From Zoogloea sp. (lineage in GTDB: Bacteria > Pseudomonadota > Gammaproteobacteria > Burkholderiales > Rhodocyclaceae), in assembly GCA_016720685.1 (NCBI GenBank), contig JADKKC010000014.1, positions 1-64,000 of the forward strand: a DNA stretch of 64,000 bases. The letters are read 5' to 3'. The notes below the pieces were generated by a model. The model had not been told where the DNA came from. It was given only the letters and a program-made list of their open reading frames with translations, and ran no database searches. Below are positions 16,929 to 25,589 of this stretch, one piece after another (within the stretch, counting starts at the first letter, position 1; the number at the start of each line of letters is the position of its first letter). A program made the translations under genes and the position numbers.

Positions 16929-17926
16929 GTGACCTTACGCGTGATGCTGGTTTTGAGCGCTGGCGACAAACTGGAACTGCAGAAGATTGTGAAGAAGCAT
17001 CCCAATTGGCGGGTGCGGGAACGTGCGCAGAGCGTGCTGCTGCTTGCCGAAGGCAAGAGCTGCCAGGACGTGGCCGAGCGTCAGGGGCTGACCTTGCAGA
17101 CAGTGAGCGCCACGCGGCGTCGGTGGATTGAAGGCGGGCTGGACGGGCTGCCGGACCGAGCCCGCAGCGGCGCGCCGCCCAAGGTGTCCGCCGCAGACCG
17201 CGAGCGTCTCACCCAGTGGGCGCGTGAAGCGCCCCTGAGCTTGCCGGCACTCCAGGCCCGCCATGAGCAGGCCGGCGGCACGCCGGTCCATTTGAACACC
17301 CTCTCCAGCGTGCTCAAGCGCGCCGGTTTCGTCTGGAAGCGCACCCGCCACTGCCTCAAAAAAAGCGAGACCCGCTGGCATTTGACCAAGCTAAACAAGA
17401 TATTGCCCAGCTAAGGGCCCAGGCCGAGGCCGGAGAAATCGAATTGGCGTATGTCGATGAAGCGGGCTTTTCCCAGACTCATCCGAACCGCAGCGCCTGG
17501 ACGCCGGTGGGCGAGCAGCACCGCATTCCGGCGGCGCGCGGCCAGCGCATGAACGTGGTTGCGGCGCTGCTTGGCAGCGGCAAAGTGTTCAGCGCCAAGC
17601 TGTGGTGCACCTTCACCGCCGAGTTGTTCGTCGGCTTCGTCGGGCTGCTCGGCAAGCAGGCAGACAAGCCGCTGACGATCATTCTGGACAACGCCTCCAT
17701 CCACAAGGCGAAGGCCATCGCGCCCTACCTGAAACATCTGCGCAGCCAAGGCGTCACCCTCTACTTTCTGCCGCCTTACAGCCCTGAGCTGAACCGTATC
17801 GAAAAACTCTGGCACTTGATGAAGCACACCTGGATGGCCGTGAAACACCGCGACGCCCCCACGCTCGAAGCCGATGTCGCGGAAATCCTTGACAACTTCG
17901 GCACGACTTACAAGATGGTGTTTTAG
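16929..17926 (+). CDS. IS630-family transposase, two frames joined by a frameshift
   Basis: The first frame (16929-17414) holds the helix-turn-helix N-terminus (CQDVAERQGLTLQTVSATRR), and the second holds the DDE catalytic part (IELAYVDEAGFSQTHPN, IILDNASIHKAKAI, FLPPYSPELNRIEKLW). The second frame is the -1 frame relative to the first, and a run of seven A lies at about 17357-17363 just before they must join, a typical slippage site. Read this way the product is about 330 residues, normal for IS630. I treat it as one gene expressed by slippage rather than as broken. The element's right end is separated from the gene by the IS1380 insertion at 17931, and I could not define its terminal repeats. 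Confidence 0.82.
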
Positions 17927-17930
17927 TTAT

Positions 17931-19645
17931 CCTGAATCCGTGACCGCCATTTCCCCGCCTGGCAGCCTGTCTGCATAGCGCGGCGAAATGGTTTTCGAAT
18001 TGAAATTCGAATCCAGATTTCGCATGAAACCGCATCGCCAGACAACATTGACGCGTCGTTGCCTTGCCAAATCCGGGCTTGCGCCGGCTTTGGCTAGGGA
18101 TGGACGAGCGCGGACCTGCCTGGCGGCATCGAATTGCGACACACGGGAAGGTCGCTCAGCCGGAGAACTGGAGCAGGGTTTGGTAGTGACGCTCGAACAC
18201 GCTGAAGGCGGCGCAGCGCTGGCCAAGGCCAAGGGTGAGACGCCGGGCGTGCGCAATGACGCGGGCGGCGACGCCGATGATTTCCTGCATCACGGTCCGC
18301 AGGCGGCGGCGCTTGGCGGGATGACGAATCGGGCTGTCGTCGGGGTCGATCAGGGTCGCCTGGCCGATGGCACGCAGAATGTTGAAGGCCAGCACGGCCA
18401 GGGACAGCACCAGATCGTTGGTGGCGAATTTGCCCGAAGGCAGGCGCTCCAGTTCCAGATCGGTCTTGAATTCGGAATGGAACTGTTCATGGGTGCCGTG
18501 CGCCTGGTACAGCGCGACGATCTGGGCGACGGGCAGCTCGAGGCTGGTGAGCCAGCCTTCGATCTCGATGTCGGGCAGCAGCAGGATCTGGCCGTCGCGG
18601 TCGATGGTGCGCTCGATCAGATGGAGTACCCGGCGCATCGTGACTGTGGTCCCGGCGAACTTGCGGGTGAGGGGTTCGACGAGCCAGGTTTCGCGCTTGC
18701 CGACGCGCGGCTGCGTCCAGGCGGTGGCCGGGTCCGCGTCGAGGCGCTGGTAGAGGGCGGCCACGTTGAAGCGGCGCGGGTTCCACTTCACCAGCCAATC
18801 CACCGGCCCCGCCGCGCGCGCGGCGGAGAGGGCCACGAAGATGGCCGCACTATCGAAGCCCGAGTCGGCGCGCACCAGGAGCGGCAGCGCGGTCACCGCC
18901 CGGGCGCGCGGCAGCAGGCGGCGCAGGAAATCCGGCGTCTCCGAGGCCGAATGCTGGGTGCCGGGCCGCAGTTCCAGCCCGAGGCAGTAGCCTTCCTCGG
19001 CCAGATAACCGGCAATCGGCGCATAGCCGTCGAAGCCCATGTAGGTGCGCCCGACGCCTTCCTTCTGCGTGCCGCTGTTGTCGAGGGTAAAGACATCGAA
19101 GTCGAGCGCCAGATGGCCGGTGGTCAGAGGCGTGAGGGTCGGTTTGGCGCGCGTGAGGAGGCGCTCGTTGGCCTCGTCCAGCGCGTTGAGCGCACTGTCG
19201 CCGGCCTCGCCGAGGGCGTCCATGCGCTGGCGCAGCGTCGGCGAGGACGGCACCGCCGAGAGGCCCAGCGCATCACGGAAGAAGGCGTCGCCGCGCACGG
19301 CCTCGATGGCGTCGAAGTCGGACTTGCCGGTGCACAGCAGCCCCACATAGGCCTTGATCAGGGAGCTGGTCGCAATGCCGTTCTTGGCGGCAATGGGGAA
19401 ACGCGGATCGATGACCTGGTCGATCTGCGCAAAGCGCTTGAGGTATTGCCCCACCAGCGACAATCCGGCGTGCGCCGTCAGGTTGTAGGGCAGGCGCTTG
19501 ATTTGAAAGTCGGGCATGGCGACGGTGGCGGGGGCAAGGCCGTCATTATCTCAAATGCTCGCCGACTTCACCCGCCGGGTGAGCAGAAAAACGCCGGAAA
19601 CTCGTGCCAGGCAAGGGTTTTGGCGGTTCGGGTCACGGATTCAGG
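17931..19645 (-). mobile_element. IS1380-family insertion sequence with target duplication
   Basis: The left terminus CCTGAATCCGTGACC at 17931 is inverted at the right end (GGTCACGGATTCAGG ending at 19645). A 4-bp target duplication TTAT lies at 17927-17930 and 19646-19649, as expected for IS1380. The insertion point is four bases beyond the IS630 transposase stop, so it landed in the tail of that element. Complete ends, duplication and an intact transposase argue for a recent insertion. The element is 1,715 bp. Confidence 0.92.
18156..19517 (-). CDS. IS1380-family transposase
   Basis: A 453-residue DDE transposase, the normal length for IS1380. The first Asp lies in LALDFDVFTLDN, the second in VRADSGFDSAAIF, and the Glu in HEQFHSEFKTDLELERLPSG. 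The reading frame is uninterrupted. It fills most of the element between the inverted repeats at 17931 and 19645, with about 225 bases of non-coding sequence on its downstream side. Confidence 0.93.
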   Translation of the reverse strand: MPDFQIKRLPYNLTAHAGLSLVGQYLKRFAQIDQVIDPRFPIAAKNGIATSSLIKAYVGLLCTGKSDFDAIEAVRGDAFFRDALGLSAVPSSPTLRQRMDALGEAGDSALNALDEANERLLTRAKPTLTPLTTGHLALDFDVFTLDNSGTQKEGVGRTYMGFDGYAPIAGYLAEEGYCLGLELRPGTQHSASETPDFLRRLLPRARAVTALPLLVRADSGFDSAAIFVALSAARAAGPVDWLVKWNPRRFNVAALYQRLDADPATAWTQPRVGKRETWLVEPLTRKFAGTTVTMRRVLHLIERTIDRDGQILLLPDIEIEGWLTSLELPVAQIVALYQAHGTHEQFHSEFKTDLELERLPSGKFATNDLVLSLAVLAFNILRAIGQATLIDPDDSPIRHPAKRRRLRTVMQEIIGVAARVIAHARRLTLGLGQRCAAFSVFERHYQTLLQFSG

Positions 19646-19728
19646 TTATTGATTAGTCTAATTGCTGGCATCACTACTGGTGATATGCGGGGGCAACTTG
19701 GGTTTGGGTTGTTGCTTGACATGCCTTA

Positions 19729-20052
19729 TTGGCTGTTTCAGTTGCTATCGCGTTACGTGCTCCGGAAGTAGTCCTTCGTGTAATGCGAATGGCATGGATT
19801 GGGATGGCAATATTCGTCTTGATCGTTGCAATTATCTTTGATGGAGAGGCTGGAGATACTGTTCTCACCTATGCAATGGTAGCGCTCAACTTCCCTTTAT
19901 CATTGCTATCAGCTCCGCTTGCGGGAAGTCTTCTGGGAGGACTTACAAAGCAAACAGCAGGACTTGTGATGTTGTGGTTGGCTTTGCTAGGTGTCGGATA
20001 TTTACAATGGTTCGTACTGCTTGACTGGTTGTGTCGTAAAAACTCGCGCTGA
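19729..20052 (+). CDS. Small membrane protein, unknown
   Basis: A 107-residue frame with three or four hydrophobic stretches (WIGMAIFVLIVAIIF, YAMVALNFPLSLLSAPLAG, LVMLWLALLGVGYLQWFVLL) and a basic C-terminus, so it is probably an inner-membrane protein. It starts with TTG and has no good ribosome site; an ATG at 19721 lies in another frame. The 5' end may have been altered by the insertion sequences to its left. Lower GC than average. I do not recognise a family, and it could be a truncated gene. Confidence 0.45.
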   Translation: MAVSVAIALRAPEVVLRVMRMAWIGMAIFVLIVAIIFDGEAGDTVLTYAMVALNFPLSLLSAPLAGSLLGGLTKQTAGLVMLWLALLGVGYLQWFVLLDWLCRKNSR

Positions 20053-20194
20053 ATCGTTAATGGGCCTCATACGGTTACGACGAACTGAAAACATCTATGG
20101 CCGCTCAGAATGAGAGCGTGGAAGAGCTATGCGACTTGGTAGATGAATACTAGCAGTCTCACCCTGGCGTCCAAATTACCTATGGAAGGTTCTG

Positions 20195-20800
20195 ATGAAG
20201 CTAATGGCTAACTTCTTGGTGCTCTTGGTTCTTTGCTTTCTAGGTCCGCTTGCAAGTGCAGCTGAGACAACAGCAGCTAAATGCGTTGGTGAGATTTGTA
20301 TCGGAGCGCATAGCAAAGGCCCGAAATGGCTCCTGCGTGAATATGGTCCTGGGCAGGTTCACAAGGATGTCGATGACCCCAATCTCGTAGTCCACTGCTA
20401 CTACGATGCAAGGCAAAAACTTTGGATTGAGTTGGAGTTTTCTGTATCTGAATCCAGAAAGTTTGATCTTCAACTAACAGGCATCTTCGTTACCAATACT
20501 CCGATGTGTCCAACACGCTTCGCATCGAAGAGAGCTTTCCCAGATTTTGGGTCGGATTACGGCATCAAGATAGGTTCGACTGAGAGCGAAATCGTCAGCA
20601 AGATGGGGGCGCCGAAGAGGAAGGACGACGTGAAGGCTATCGAGAGCAAGTCGCCGTACCTGAATGACAGCCCCAGGTACTCTTCAAAGGCCGGGAGTTA
20701 TCGTCTCGCGTATGACGATAACCCTTCAAGTTTGTTGTTCAATTTTTACGGCCTGGAGAATGGAAGGCTAGTCAGCATGTGGTTTGCCGAGCGCGAATAG
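20195..20800 (+). CDS. Secreted protein, unknown
   Basis: A 201-residue protein with a clear Sec signal peptide (LMANFLVLLVLCFLGPLASA, cut near residue 22). Four Cys in the mature part (two in KCVGEICIG, then VVHCYYD and TPMCPTRF) suggest disulfides in the periplasm. The part from about residue 120 (YGIKIGSTESEIVSKMGAPK) resembles the SmpA/BamE-type small-domain pattern in which G-x-(S/T)-x2-(E/D)-(V/I) precedes a short beta region, but this is only a resemblance. AT-rich relative to the core genome. It stands alone before the cobalamin leader. Confidence 0.65.
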   Translation: MKLMANFLVLLVLCFLGPLASAAETTAAKCVGEICIGAHSKGPKWLLREYGPGQVHKDVDDPNLVVHCYYDARQKLWIELEFSVSESRKFDLQLTGIFVTNTPMCPTRFASKRAFPDFGSDYGIKIGSTESEIVSKMGAPKRKDDVKAIESKSPYLNDSPRYSSKAGSYRLAYDDNPSSLLFNFYGLENGRLVSMWFAERE

Positions 20801-20924
20801 CACTCTATGAGCTATTGGCCATTGCCCCCAGCCGACACTCCCCCCTGCCTGCGGCCGCGGGTTTTCGGGGTGTTTCGCGATGCGCGAAGGGCGCTTGCGT
20901 GCATTCAGAACATGCGGTTAGACT

Positions 20925-21124
20925 CTGCGCCGTTACGGGTGCCGACTCCGCTTCTGCGGGGAAGGTGAAACGGGAAGTCCGGTGACGTCGGGAGCATGCT
21001 CTCCCTGACCATTCCGGCGCAGCCCCCGCTGCTGTAAGCCTGACGAATCTGCTCCACGCCACTGTGTGCTCGCACACGGGAAGGTTGGCAGAGGAGGATG
21101 AAGGCGAGCCAGAAGACCGGCCTG
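20925..21124 (+). ncRNA. Cobalamin (adenosylcobalamin) riboswitch
   Basis: All main conserved boxes are in order: GGTGCC near 20938, AAACGGGAAGTCCGGTG, CCGGCGCAGCCCCCGCTGCT with GTAA, a CCACTG box, GGGAAGG, and the final B12 box AGCCAGAAGACCGGCC ending near 21122. The leader continues about 230 bases to the cbiM start at 21352. Binding of coenzyme B12 should lower expression of the whole downstream cobalamin operon. The stretch 20801-20924 before it shows no gene and must hold the promoter. Confidence 0.95.
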
Positions 21125-21351
21125 TGACGTTATGGTGTGGTATTGGCCCCGGGGTGTGGGCAGAGCCGACCGATGGGCTTGCCCGACCATTGACGTCCGT
21201 CCCGTTCCCGTTGCATTTCCCGGAACTGCTCCCGCTTCTGGTCTGCGCCTGCCCGGCCTTCCGGCCACCGGTCCGTTTTCTTGTTGTTCGCGGCTTCTGC
21301 GCGCCCCGATGTCTTGCCGCACTTCGTCCAATCGTTACGAAGGAAAGCACA

Positions 21352-21990
21352 ATGCACATCGAACCGGGGTACGTCGCCAGTGCCAAGATCCTCGCCGCCA
21401 ACATCGCCACCGTGGCGCTGCTCGGCAGCCAGTCCGTTCATCTCCTCAAGCGGCCGCAACTCATCGTGCGCAGCCTGATCGCGGGGGTGTTCTTCACCTT
21501 GTTCATGCAGGCCTTCCACCTGCCGGTGGGGCCGTCCGAGCTGCATTTTCTCGGTGCGATGCCCCTCTACCTGGCCTTCGGCTTGCTGCCCGCGCTGTTC
21601 GGCTTTGCCCTCGGCCTGCTCGCCCAGGGCCTGATCTTCGAGCCGACCGATCTCGTTCACCTGGGCGTCAACACCCTGTCCCTCGCCGTGCCGCTGCTGC
21701 TGGTGCATGCCACCCTCGGCACGCGCCTTCAGGCGGCCAGGGCGCGGCTCGACGTGCGCAGCATCCTCAAGCTCGATGCTGCCTTCTACGCTGGCGTGAC
21801 GCTGATGGTCGGCTTCTGGCTGGCCATCGGCGAAGTGGCGACGCCGCTCGCGGCATGGCTTGCGTTCGCGTCGTCTTACGCCGCCATCGTGCTCGTCGAG
21901 CCCGTGTTCACGCTGCTGGTGCTGCACGCCATCGGCCGCCGCCAGCACAGCGCCGCCGTGCGCTTCTGCTTCCAGCCGCAGGCGCTCTGA
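21352..21990 (+). CDS. CbiM-like energy-coupling permease for cobalt
   Basis: A 212-residue membrane protein of the CbiM/EcfS-like permease family (MHIEPGYVASAKILAANIAT, then FHLPVGPSELHFLGAMPLYL). CbiM proteins bind Co2+ through their N-terminal Met-His, which is present (Met1-His2). About six hydrophobic segments are visible. It is the first gene behind the B12 riboswitch; cbiN, cbiQ and cbiO are not beside it, so its energising module must lie elsewhere or it works alone. The ATG at 21352 has a GAAGGAAAG ribosome site; the longer frame from 21064 begins inside the riboswitch and is rejected. Confidence 0.85.
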   Translation: MHIEPGYVASAKILAANIATVALLGSQSVHLLKRPQLIVRSLIAGVFFTLFMQAFHLPVGPSELHFLGAMPLYLAFGLLPALFGFALGLLAQGLIFEPTDLVHLGVNTLSLAVPLLLVHATLGTRLQAARARLDVRSILKLDAAFYAGVTLMVGFWLAIGEVATPLAAWLAFASSYAAIVLVEPVFTLLVLHAIGRRQHSAAVRFCFQPQAL

Positions 21991-21993
21991 GCC

Positions 21994-22800
21994 ATGACCG
22001 GCAAGGTCTGGTTTGTGGGCGCCGGCCCCGGCGACCCGGAGTTGCTCACCGTGAAGGGGCGCCGTTTGCTCGAAGAGGCGGGCGCGATTCTTTACGCCGG
22101 TTCGCTGGTGGATCAGGCGGCCACCCTGTTCGCCCCGTCCGGCTGCGAGATCCGTGATTCGAAGGACATGACCCTCGAGGAGATGAGCGCCTGGCTGCTT
22201 GACCAGAGCGCCCGCCACGCCACCGTGGTGCGCCTGCAGACCGGCGATCCCGGCCTGTATGGCGCGCTGGTCGAGATGACCCGGCCGCTGACTGCGGCCG
22301 GCATCGAGTGGGCGGTGGTGCCGGGCGTGTCTTCGGCCTTTGCCGCGGCGGCGGCGGCCGGCGAAACCCTGACCCTGCCGGAAATTACCCAGACGGTGAT
22401 CCTCACCCGTGTGGCCGGGCGCACGCCCATGCCGCCGGGCGAGGAACTCGAAGCCCTCGCGGCCCATCGCGCAACGCTGTGCATCTTTCTGTCGATCACG
22501 CTGCTGCATGAAGTGCAGCGTGCCCTGCGGGCCGCCGGCTGGGCCGAGGATGCGCCGATCCTGGTCGTCCAGAAAGCCAGCTGGCCCGGCGAGGAAAAGA
22601 TCGTCCGCGGCACCCTCGCCGACATCAAGCAGCGCTGCCAGGCCGGGAAGATCGCCAGCCAGGCCATGATCATCGCCAGCCCCGCCCTGGGCGCCGCCGA
22701 CTGGCCGACCCTCGCCCGCTCCAGGCTCTATGACCCGGCCTTCGCACACCGTTTTCGCAAGGCCACGGTCGCAGCCCCCAATTCGGAAACATCCGCATGA
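21994..22800 (+). CDS. cobM: Precorrin-4 C11-methyltransferase
   Basis: A 268-residue SAM-dependent tetrapyrrole methylase (CbiF/CobM family) that methylates C11 of (cobalt-)precorrin-4. The N-terminal motif VWFVGAGPGDPELLTVKG, the mid-protein LQTGDPGLYG and the VVPGVSSAFAAAAA stretch are characteristic. It follows cbiM by three bases and overlaps cbiX by four. In this cobalt-early operon the CbiF name is equally suitable. Confidence 0.93.
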   Translation: MTGKVWFVGAGPGDPELLTVKGRRLLEEAGAILYAGSLVDQAATLFAPSGCEIRDSKDMTLEEMSAWLLDQSARHATVVRLQTGDPGLYGALVEMTRPLTAAGIEWAVVPGVSSAFAAAAAAGETLTLPEITQTVILTRVAGRTPMPPGEELEALAAHRATLCIFLSITLLHEVQRALRAAGWAEDAPILVVQKASWPGEEKIVRGTLADIKQRCQAGKIASQAMIIASPALGAADWPTLARSRLYDPAFAHRFRKATVAAPNSETSA

Positions 22801-23663
22801 ATAGCCTCTCCATCCTGCTGGTCGGCCACGGTTCCCGCAACCGGGACGGCAACACGGAAATCCTCCACTTCGCCGCCCAATGGCGTGCGCGTCACCCCGC
22901 CTGGCGCATCGAAACCTGCTTCATCGAACACGCCGAGGTGCTGCTCGACGCTGGCCTCGACCAGGCCGCCCGCGATGCCCGCCGCGTGCTGGTGATTCCC
23001 TTCATCCTCAACGCCGCCGGCCACGTGAAGATGGAACTGCCGGCCGCGATCGAGGCCGCCCGGGCGCGCCATCCGGCGGTGAGTTTCAGCTGCACCCGCC
23101 ACCTGGGCATGGGCCGGGAAATCCTCAAGGTGCTGCAAGGCCAGCTCGACCGCCTGATGAAGGCCCTCGACATGCCCGACCCGCAAACCACCGGCGTCAT
23201 CTTGCTCGGCCGCGGCTCCTCCGATGCCGGCGCCAACGGCGAACTGGCCAAAATGGCGCGCTGGATCTTCGAGGACAACGACTTCGAGCTGGTGGACCTG
23301 GCCTTCACCGGTGTCACCTGGCCACGCCTCGAAAGCGTCGTCCAGCGCCAGGTTCGGCTGGGCATGACGCAGATATGCGTGGTGCCGGTGTATCTCTTTA
23401 CCGGCGTGCTGATGGATCGCATCAAGGCCCAGACCGAACGCCTGCGCGAGCAATACCCGCAGATCGCCTTTGCACTGGGCACGCACTTTGGCTTCGACAA
23501 GGGCATTTTCGAGCTGCTCGACACCAAGGTGGCCGGGGCCGAGCTGCCCGAAGGCGGCCTGCTGGAATGCGACGGCTGCAAGTACCGCCAGGCCGCCGAG
23601 GCCGCACACCTGCACGACCACAGCCACACCCACGTGGTGCATCACGAGCACGCCCATGTCTGA
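22797..23663 (+). CDS. cbiX: Sirohydrochlorin cobaltochelatase, long form with His-rich tail
   Basis: A 288-residue two-domain CbiX that inserts Co2+ into sirohydrochlorin, which defines the anaerobic (early cobalt) route. The catalytic His11 lies in LLVGHGSRNRDG; a second chelatase-like repeat begins near residue 130 (GVILLGRGSSDAGANG). The tail from about residue 255 (AAHLHDHSHTHVVHHEHAHV) is extremely His-rich and probably stores or delivers metal; such tails occur in some long CbiX proteins. A palindromic repeat lies between this gene and cbiC. Confidence 0.93.
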   Translation: MNSLSILLVGHGSRNRDGNTEILHFAAQWRARHPAWRIETCFIEHAEVLLDAGLDQAARDARRVLVIPFILNAAGHVKMELPAAIEAARARHPAVSFSCTRHLGMGREILKVLQGQLDRLMKALDMPDPQTTGVILLGRGSSDAGANGELAKMARWIFEDNDFELVDLAFTGVTWPRLESVVQRQVRLGMTQICVVPVYLFTGVLMDRIKAQTERLREQYPQIAFALGTHFGFDKGIFELLDTKVAGAELPEGGLLECDGCKYRQAAEAAHLHDHSHTHVVHHEHAHV

Positions 23664-23669
23664 TCTGTC

Positions 23670-23750
23670 GGGGCGACTTCAGTGCCCGCCTCGCCGCAGA
23701 GACCACCAACAAACCGTTGATCGAAGTCCGCGGGCGACTGAAGTCGCTCC
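23670..23750. repeat. REP/REPIN-type inverted repeat pair between cbiX and cbiC
   Basis: GGGGCGACTTCAGTGCCCG at 23670-23688 and GGGCGACTGAAGTCGCTCC near 23732-23750 are inverted copies of a GGAGCGACTTCAGTCGC-type REP sequence, about 40 bases apart, which is the layout of a REPIN. It is the only sizeable intergenic insertion inside the cobalamin operon (98 bases between stop and start). It may fold into a large hairpin that affects mRNA stability downstream of cbiX. Confidence 0.75.
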
Positions 23751-23761
23751 TACACGCCACC

Positions 23762-24433
23762 ATGACCAACACCGTTACCGAGCAGCTCACCGCCGCGGGT
23801 CGTGCCATCGAGCACGACTCCTTCGCCGTCATCGAAGCCGAAGTCGGCCCCCACGCCTACAGCGCCGAACAGTGGCCGCTGGTGCGCCGCATGATTCACG
23901 CCAACGCCGACTTCGAGTTCAACGGCCTCACCGCCTTTCACCCGCAGGCCATGCAGGCCGGCCTCGCCCGCATCCTGGCGGGTGGCACGCCGGTGGTGGC
24001 CGACGTGGAAATGATCTGCGTCGGCCTGTCGAAGCCGCGCCTCGCCCACTTCGGCATCACCACCCACCAGTTCATCTCCGATCCGGACGTGATCGACGCC
24101 GCCCGGTGCGACAACACCACCCGCGCCGTGCAGGCCATGCGCAAGGCCCACCGGCTCGGCCTGCTCGACGGCGCCATTGTCGGCATCGGCAACGCCCCCA
24201 CCGCGCTGATCGAAGTGGTGCGACTGATTCAGCACGAAGGCCTGCGCCCGGCGCTGGTGGTCGGCATGCCGGTCGGCTTCGTGTCGGCGGCCGAATCCAA
24301 GGATCTGCTGATGACGCTGACGGATGTGCCGTGGGTGGCGATCCGCGGGCGCAAGGGCGGCTCGACGCTGGTGGTCGCCGCCATCCACGCGCTGCTCGGC
24401 CTGGCCGAAGCGCACCAGCGCAACGCCGCCTGA
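23762..24433 (+). CDS. cbiC: (Cobalt-)precorrin-8X methylmutase
   Basis: A 223-residue CbiC/CobH enzyme that moves the methyl group from C11 to C12 to give cobyrinate. Family features include VVADVEMICVGLSKPRLAHF, GNAPTALIEVV and VPWVAIRGRKGGST. The active-site His is likely in TTHQFISDPDV or the RRMIHANADFEF segment; the latter matches the conserved catalytic His region. The ATG at 23762 follows the REP pair; the upstream open frame is only read-through across cbiX. Confidence 0.93.
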   Translation: MTNTVTEQLTAAGRAIEHDSFAVIEAEVGPHAYSAEQWPLVRRMIHANADFEFNGLTAFHPQAMQAGLARILAGGTPVVADVEMICVGLSKPRLAHFGITTHQFISDPDVIDAARCDNTTRAVQAMRKAHRLGLLDGAIVGIGNAPTALIEVVRLIQHEGLRPALVVGMPVGFVSAAESKDLLMTLTDVPWVAIRGRKGGSTLVVAAIHALLGLAEAHQRNAA

Positions 24434-24440
24434 GGCCGCA

Positions 24441-25589
24441 ATGACGGGGCAGGTACTTCCGGAAAAAGTCCGCAAGGGCGACCCGAAGCGGGATCGCGGC
24501 AAGCGCACGGGCTTCTCGACCGGCGCCAACTCCGCCGCCGCCGCGGCGGCGGCCACGCTCGGGCTGGTGCATGGCCGCGTGCCGGATTTTGTGGACTGCG
24601 TGCTCCCCAACACCCAGCGGGTGCGCTTCACCATCACCGACGGCTGGTCCGACGGCCAGCGTGCCCGCGCCGTCAGCATCAAGGATGCCGGCGACGACCC
24701 CGACGCCACCAACGGCGCCCACCTCACGGTCGACGTGGAACGCCTGCCCGGTGCGGCGGGGCAGATCATCCTGCGCGGCGGGCCGGGCGTGGGCATCGTC
24801 ACCAAGTCCGGGCTTGGCCTCGAAGTGGGCGGCCCGGCCATCAACCCGGTGCCGCGCAAGAACATCGGCGACAACGTGCGCGCCGCGGGCGGCCCCATCC
24901 TCGACGCCGGCGACGGCATCGCCGTGACCATCTCGGTGCCCGGCGGAGAGGTGATGGCCACCAAGACCCTCAACGCCCGCCTCGGCATCCTTGGCGGCAT
25001 CTCCATCCTTGGCACCACCGGCATCGTCCGCCCCTACTCCACCGCGGCCTTCCGGGCCAGCGTGGTGCAGGCGGTGGACGTGGCGGCCAACCAGGGCCAG
25101 ACCCGCGTGGTGTTCACCACCGGCGGGCGCACCGAAAAGTGCGCCATGCGCAGCTTTCCCGAGCTGGACGAAGCCTGCTTCGTGCAGATGGGTGACTTCG
25201 TCAAGGCCGCCTTCCAGACCGCGGTGAAGCAGAACATGCGCCACATCATCGTCGGCGCCATGGTCGGCAAGCTCACCAAGATCGCCCAGGGCCTGTCGGT
25301 CACCCATGCCTGGCGCGAAGAAGTGGACCGCGAGCTGATCGCCGCGGCGGCCGCCGAAGTCGGCGCGCCGCCCGATCTGGTGGACGAAATCCGCGCCGCC
25401 GAAACCGCCCGCTTCGCCGCCGAACGCCTGGCCGAACTCGATCTGGCGGTGGCCTTCCACCGGGCGCTGGCCGAACGTGCGATCCGCAGCCTGCGCCAGC
25501 GCTACCCCGGCCCCCACCGCCTCACCGTGCTCGCCTGCAACTTTGAAGGCGTGCCCATCGTTACCGTGGAGGAACACGATCTTGTCTGA
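24441..25589 (+). CDS. cbiD: Cobalt-precorrin-5B C1-methyltransferase
   Basis: A 382-residue CbiD, specific to the anaerobic pathway, which methylates C1 during ring contraction. Recognisable stretches are RTGFSTGANSAAAAAAAT near the N-terminus (the TG(x)CA-type start of the family), VPRKNIGDNVR in the middle and VVFTTGGRTEKCAM. The ATG at 24441 lies seven bases after the cbiC stop. It overlaps the TTG start of cbiET by eight bases. Confidence 0.93.
   Translation: MTGQVLPEKVRKGDPKRDRGKRTGFSTGANSAAAAAAATLGLVHGRVPDFVDCVLPNTQRVRFTITDGWSDGQRARAVSIKDAGDDPDATNGAHLTVDVERLPGAAGQIILRGGPGVGIVTKSGLGLEVGGPAINPVPRKNIGDNVRAAGGPILDAGDGIAVTISVPGGEVMATKTLNARLGILGGISILGTTGIVRPYSTAAFRASVVQAVDVAANQGQTRVVFTTGGRTEKCAMRSFPELDEACFVQMGDFVKAAFQTAVKQNMRHIIVGAMVGKLTKIAQGLSVTHAWREEVDRELIAAAAAEVGAPPDLVDEIRAAETARFAAERLAELDLAVAFHRALAERAIRSLRQRYPGPHRLTVLACNFEGVPIVTVEEHDLV

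Noticed and set aside
21064..21351. N-terminal extension of the CbiM-like permease from 21064.
   Set aside because: It would be translated from inside the cobalamin riboswitch, and the residues are not hydrophobic or family-like.
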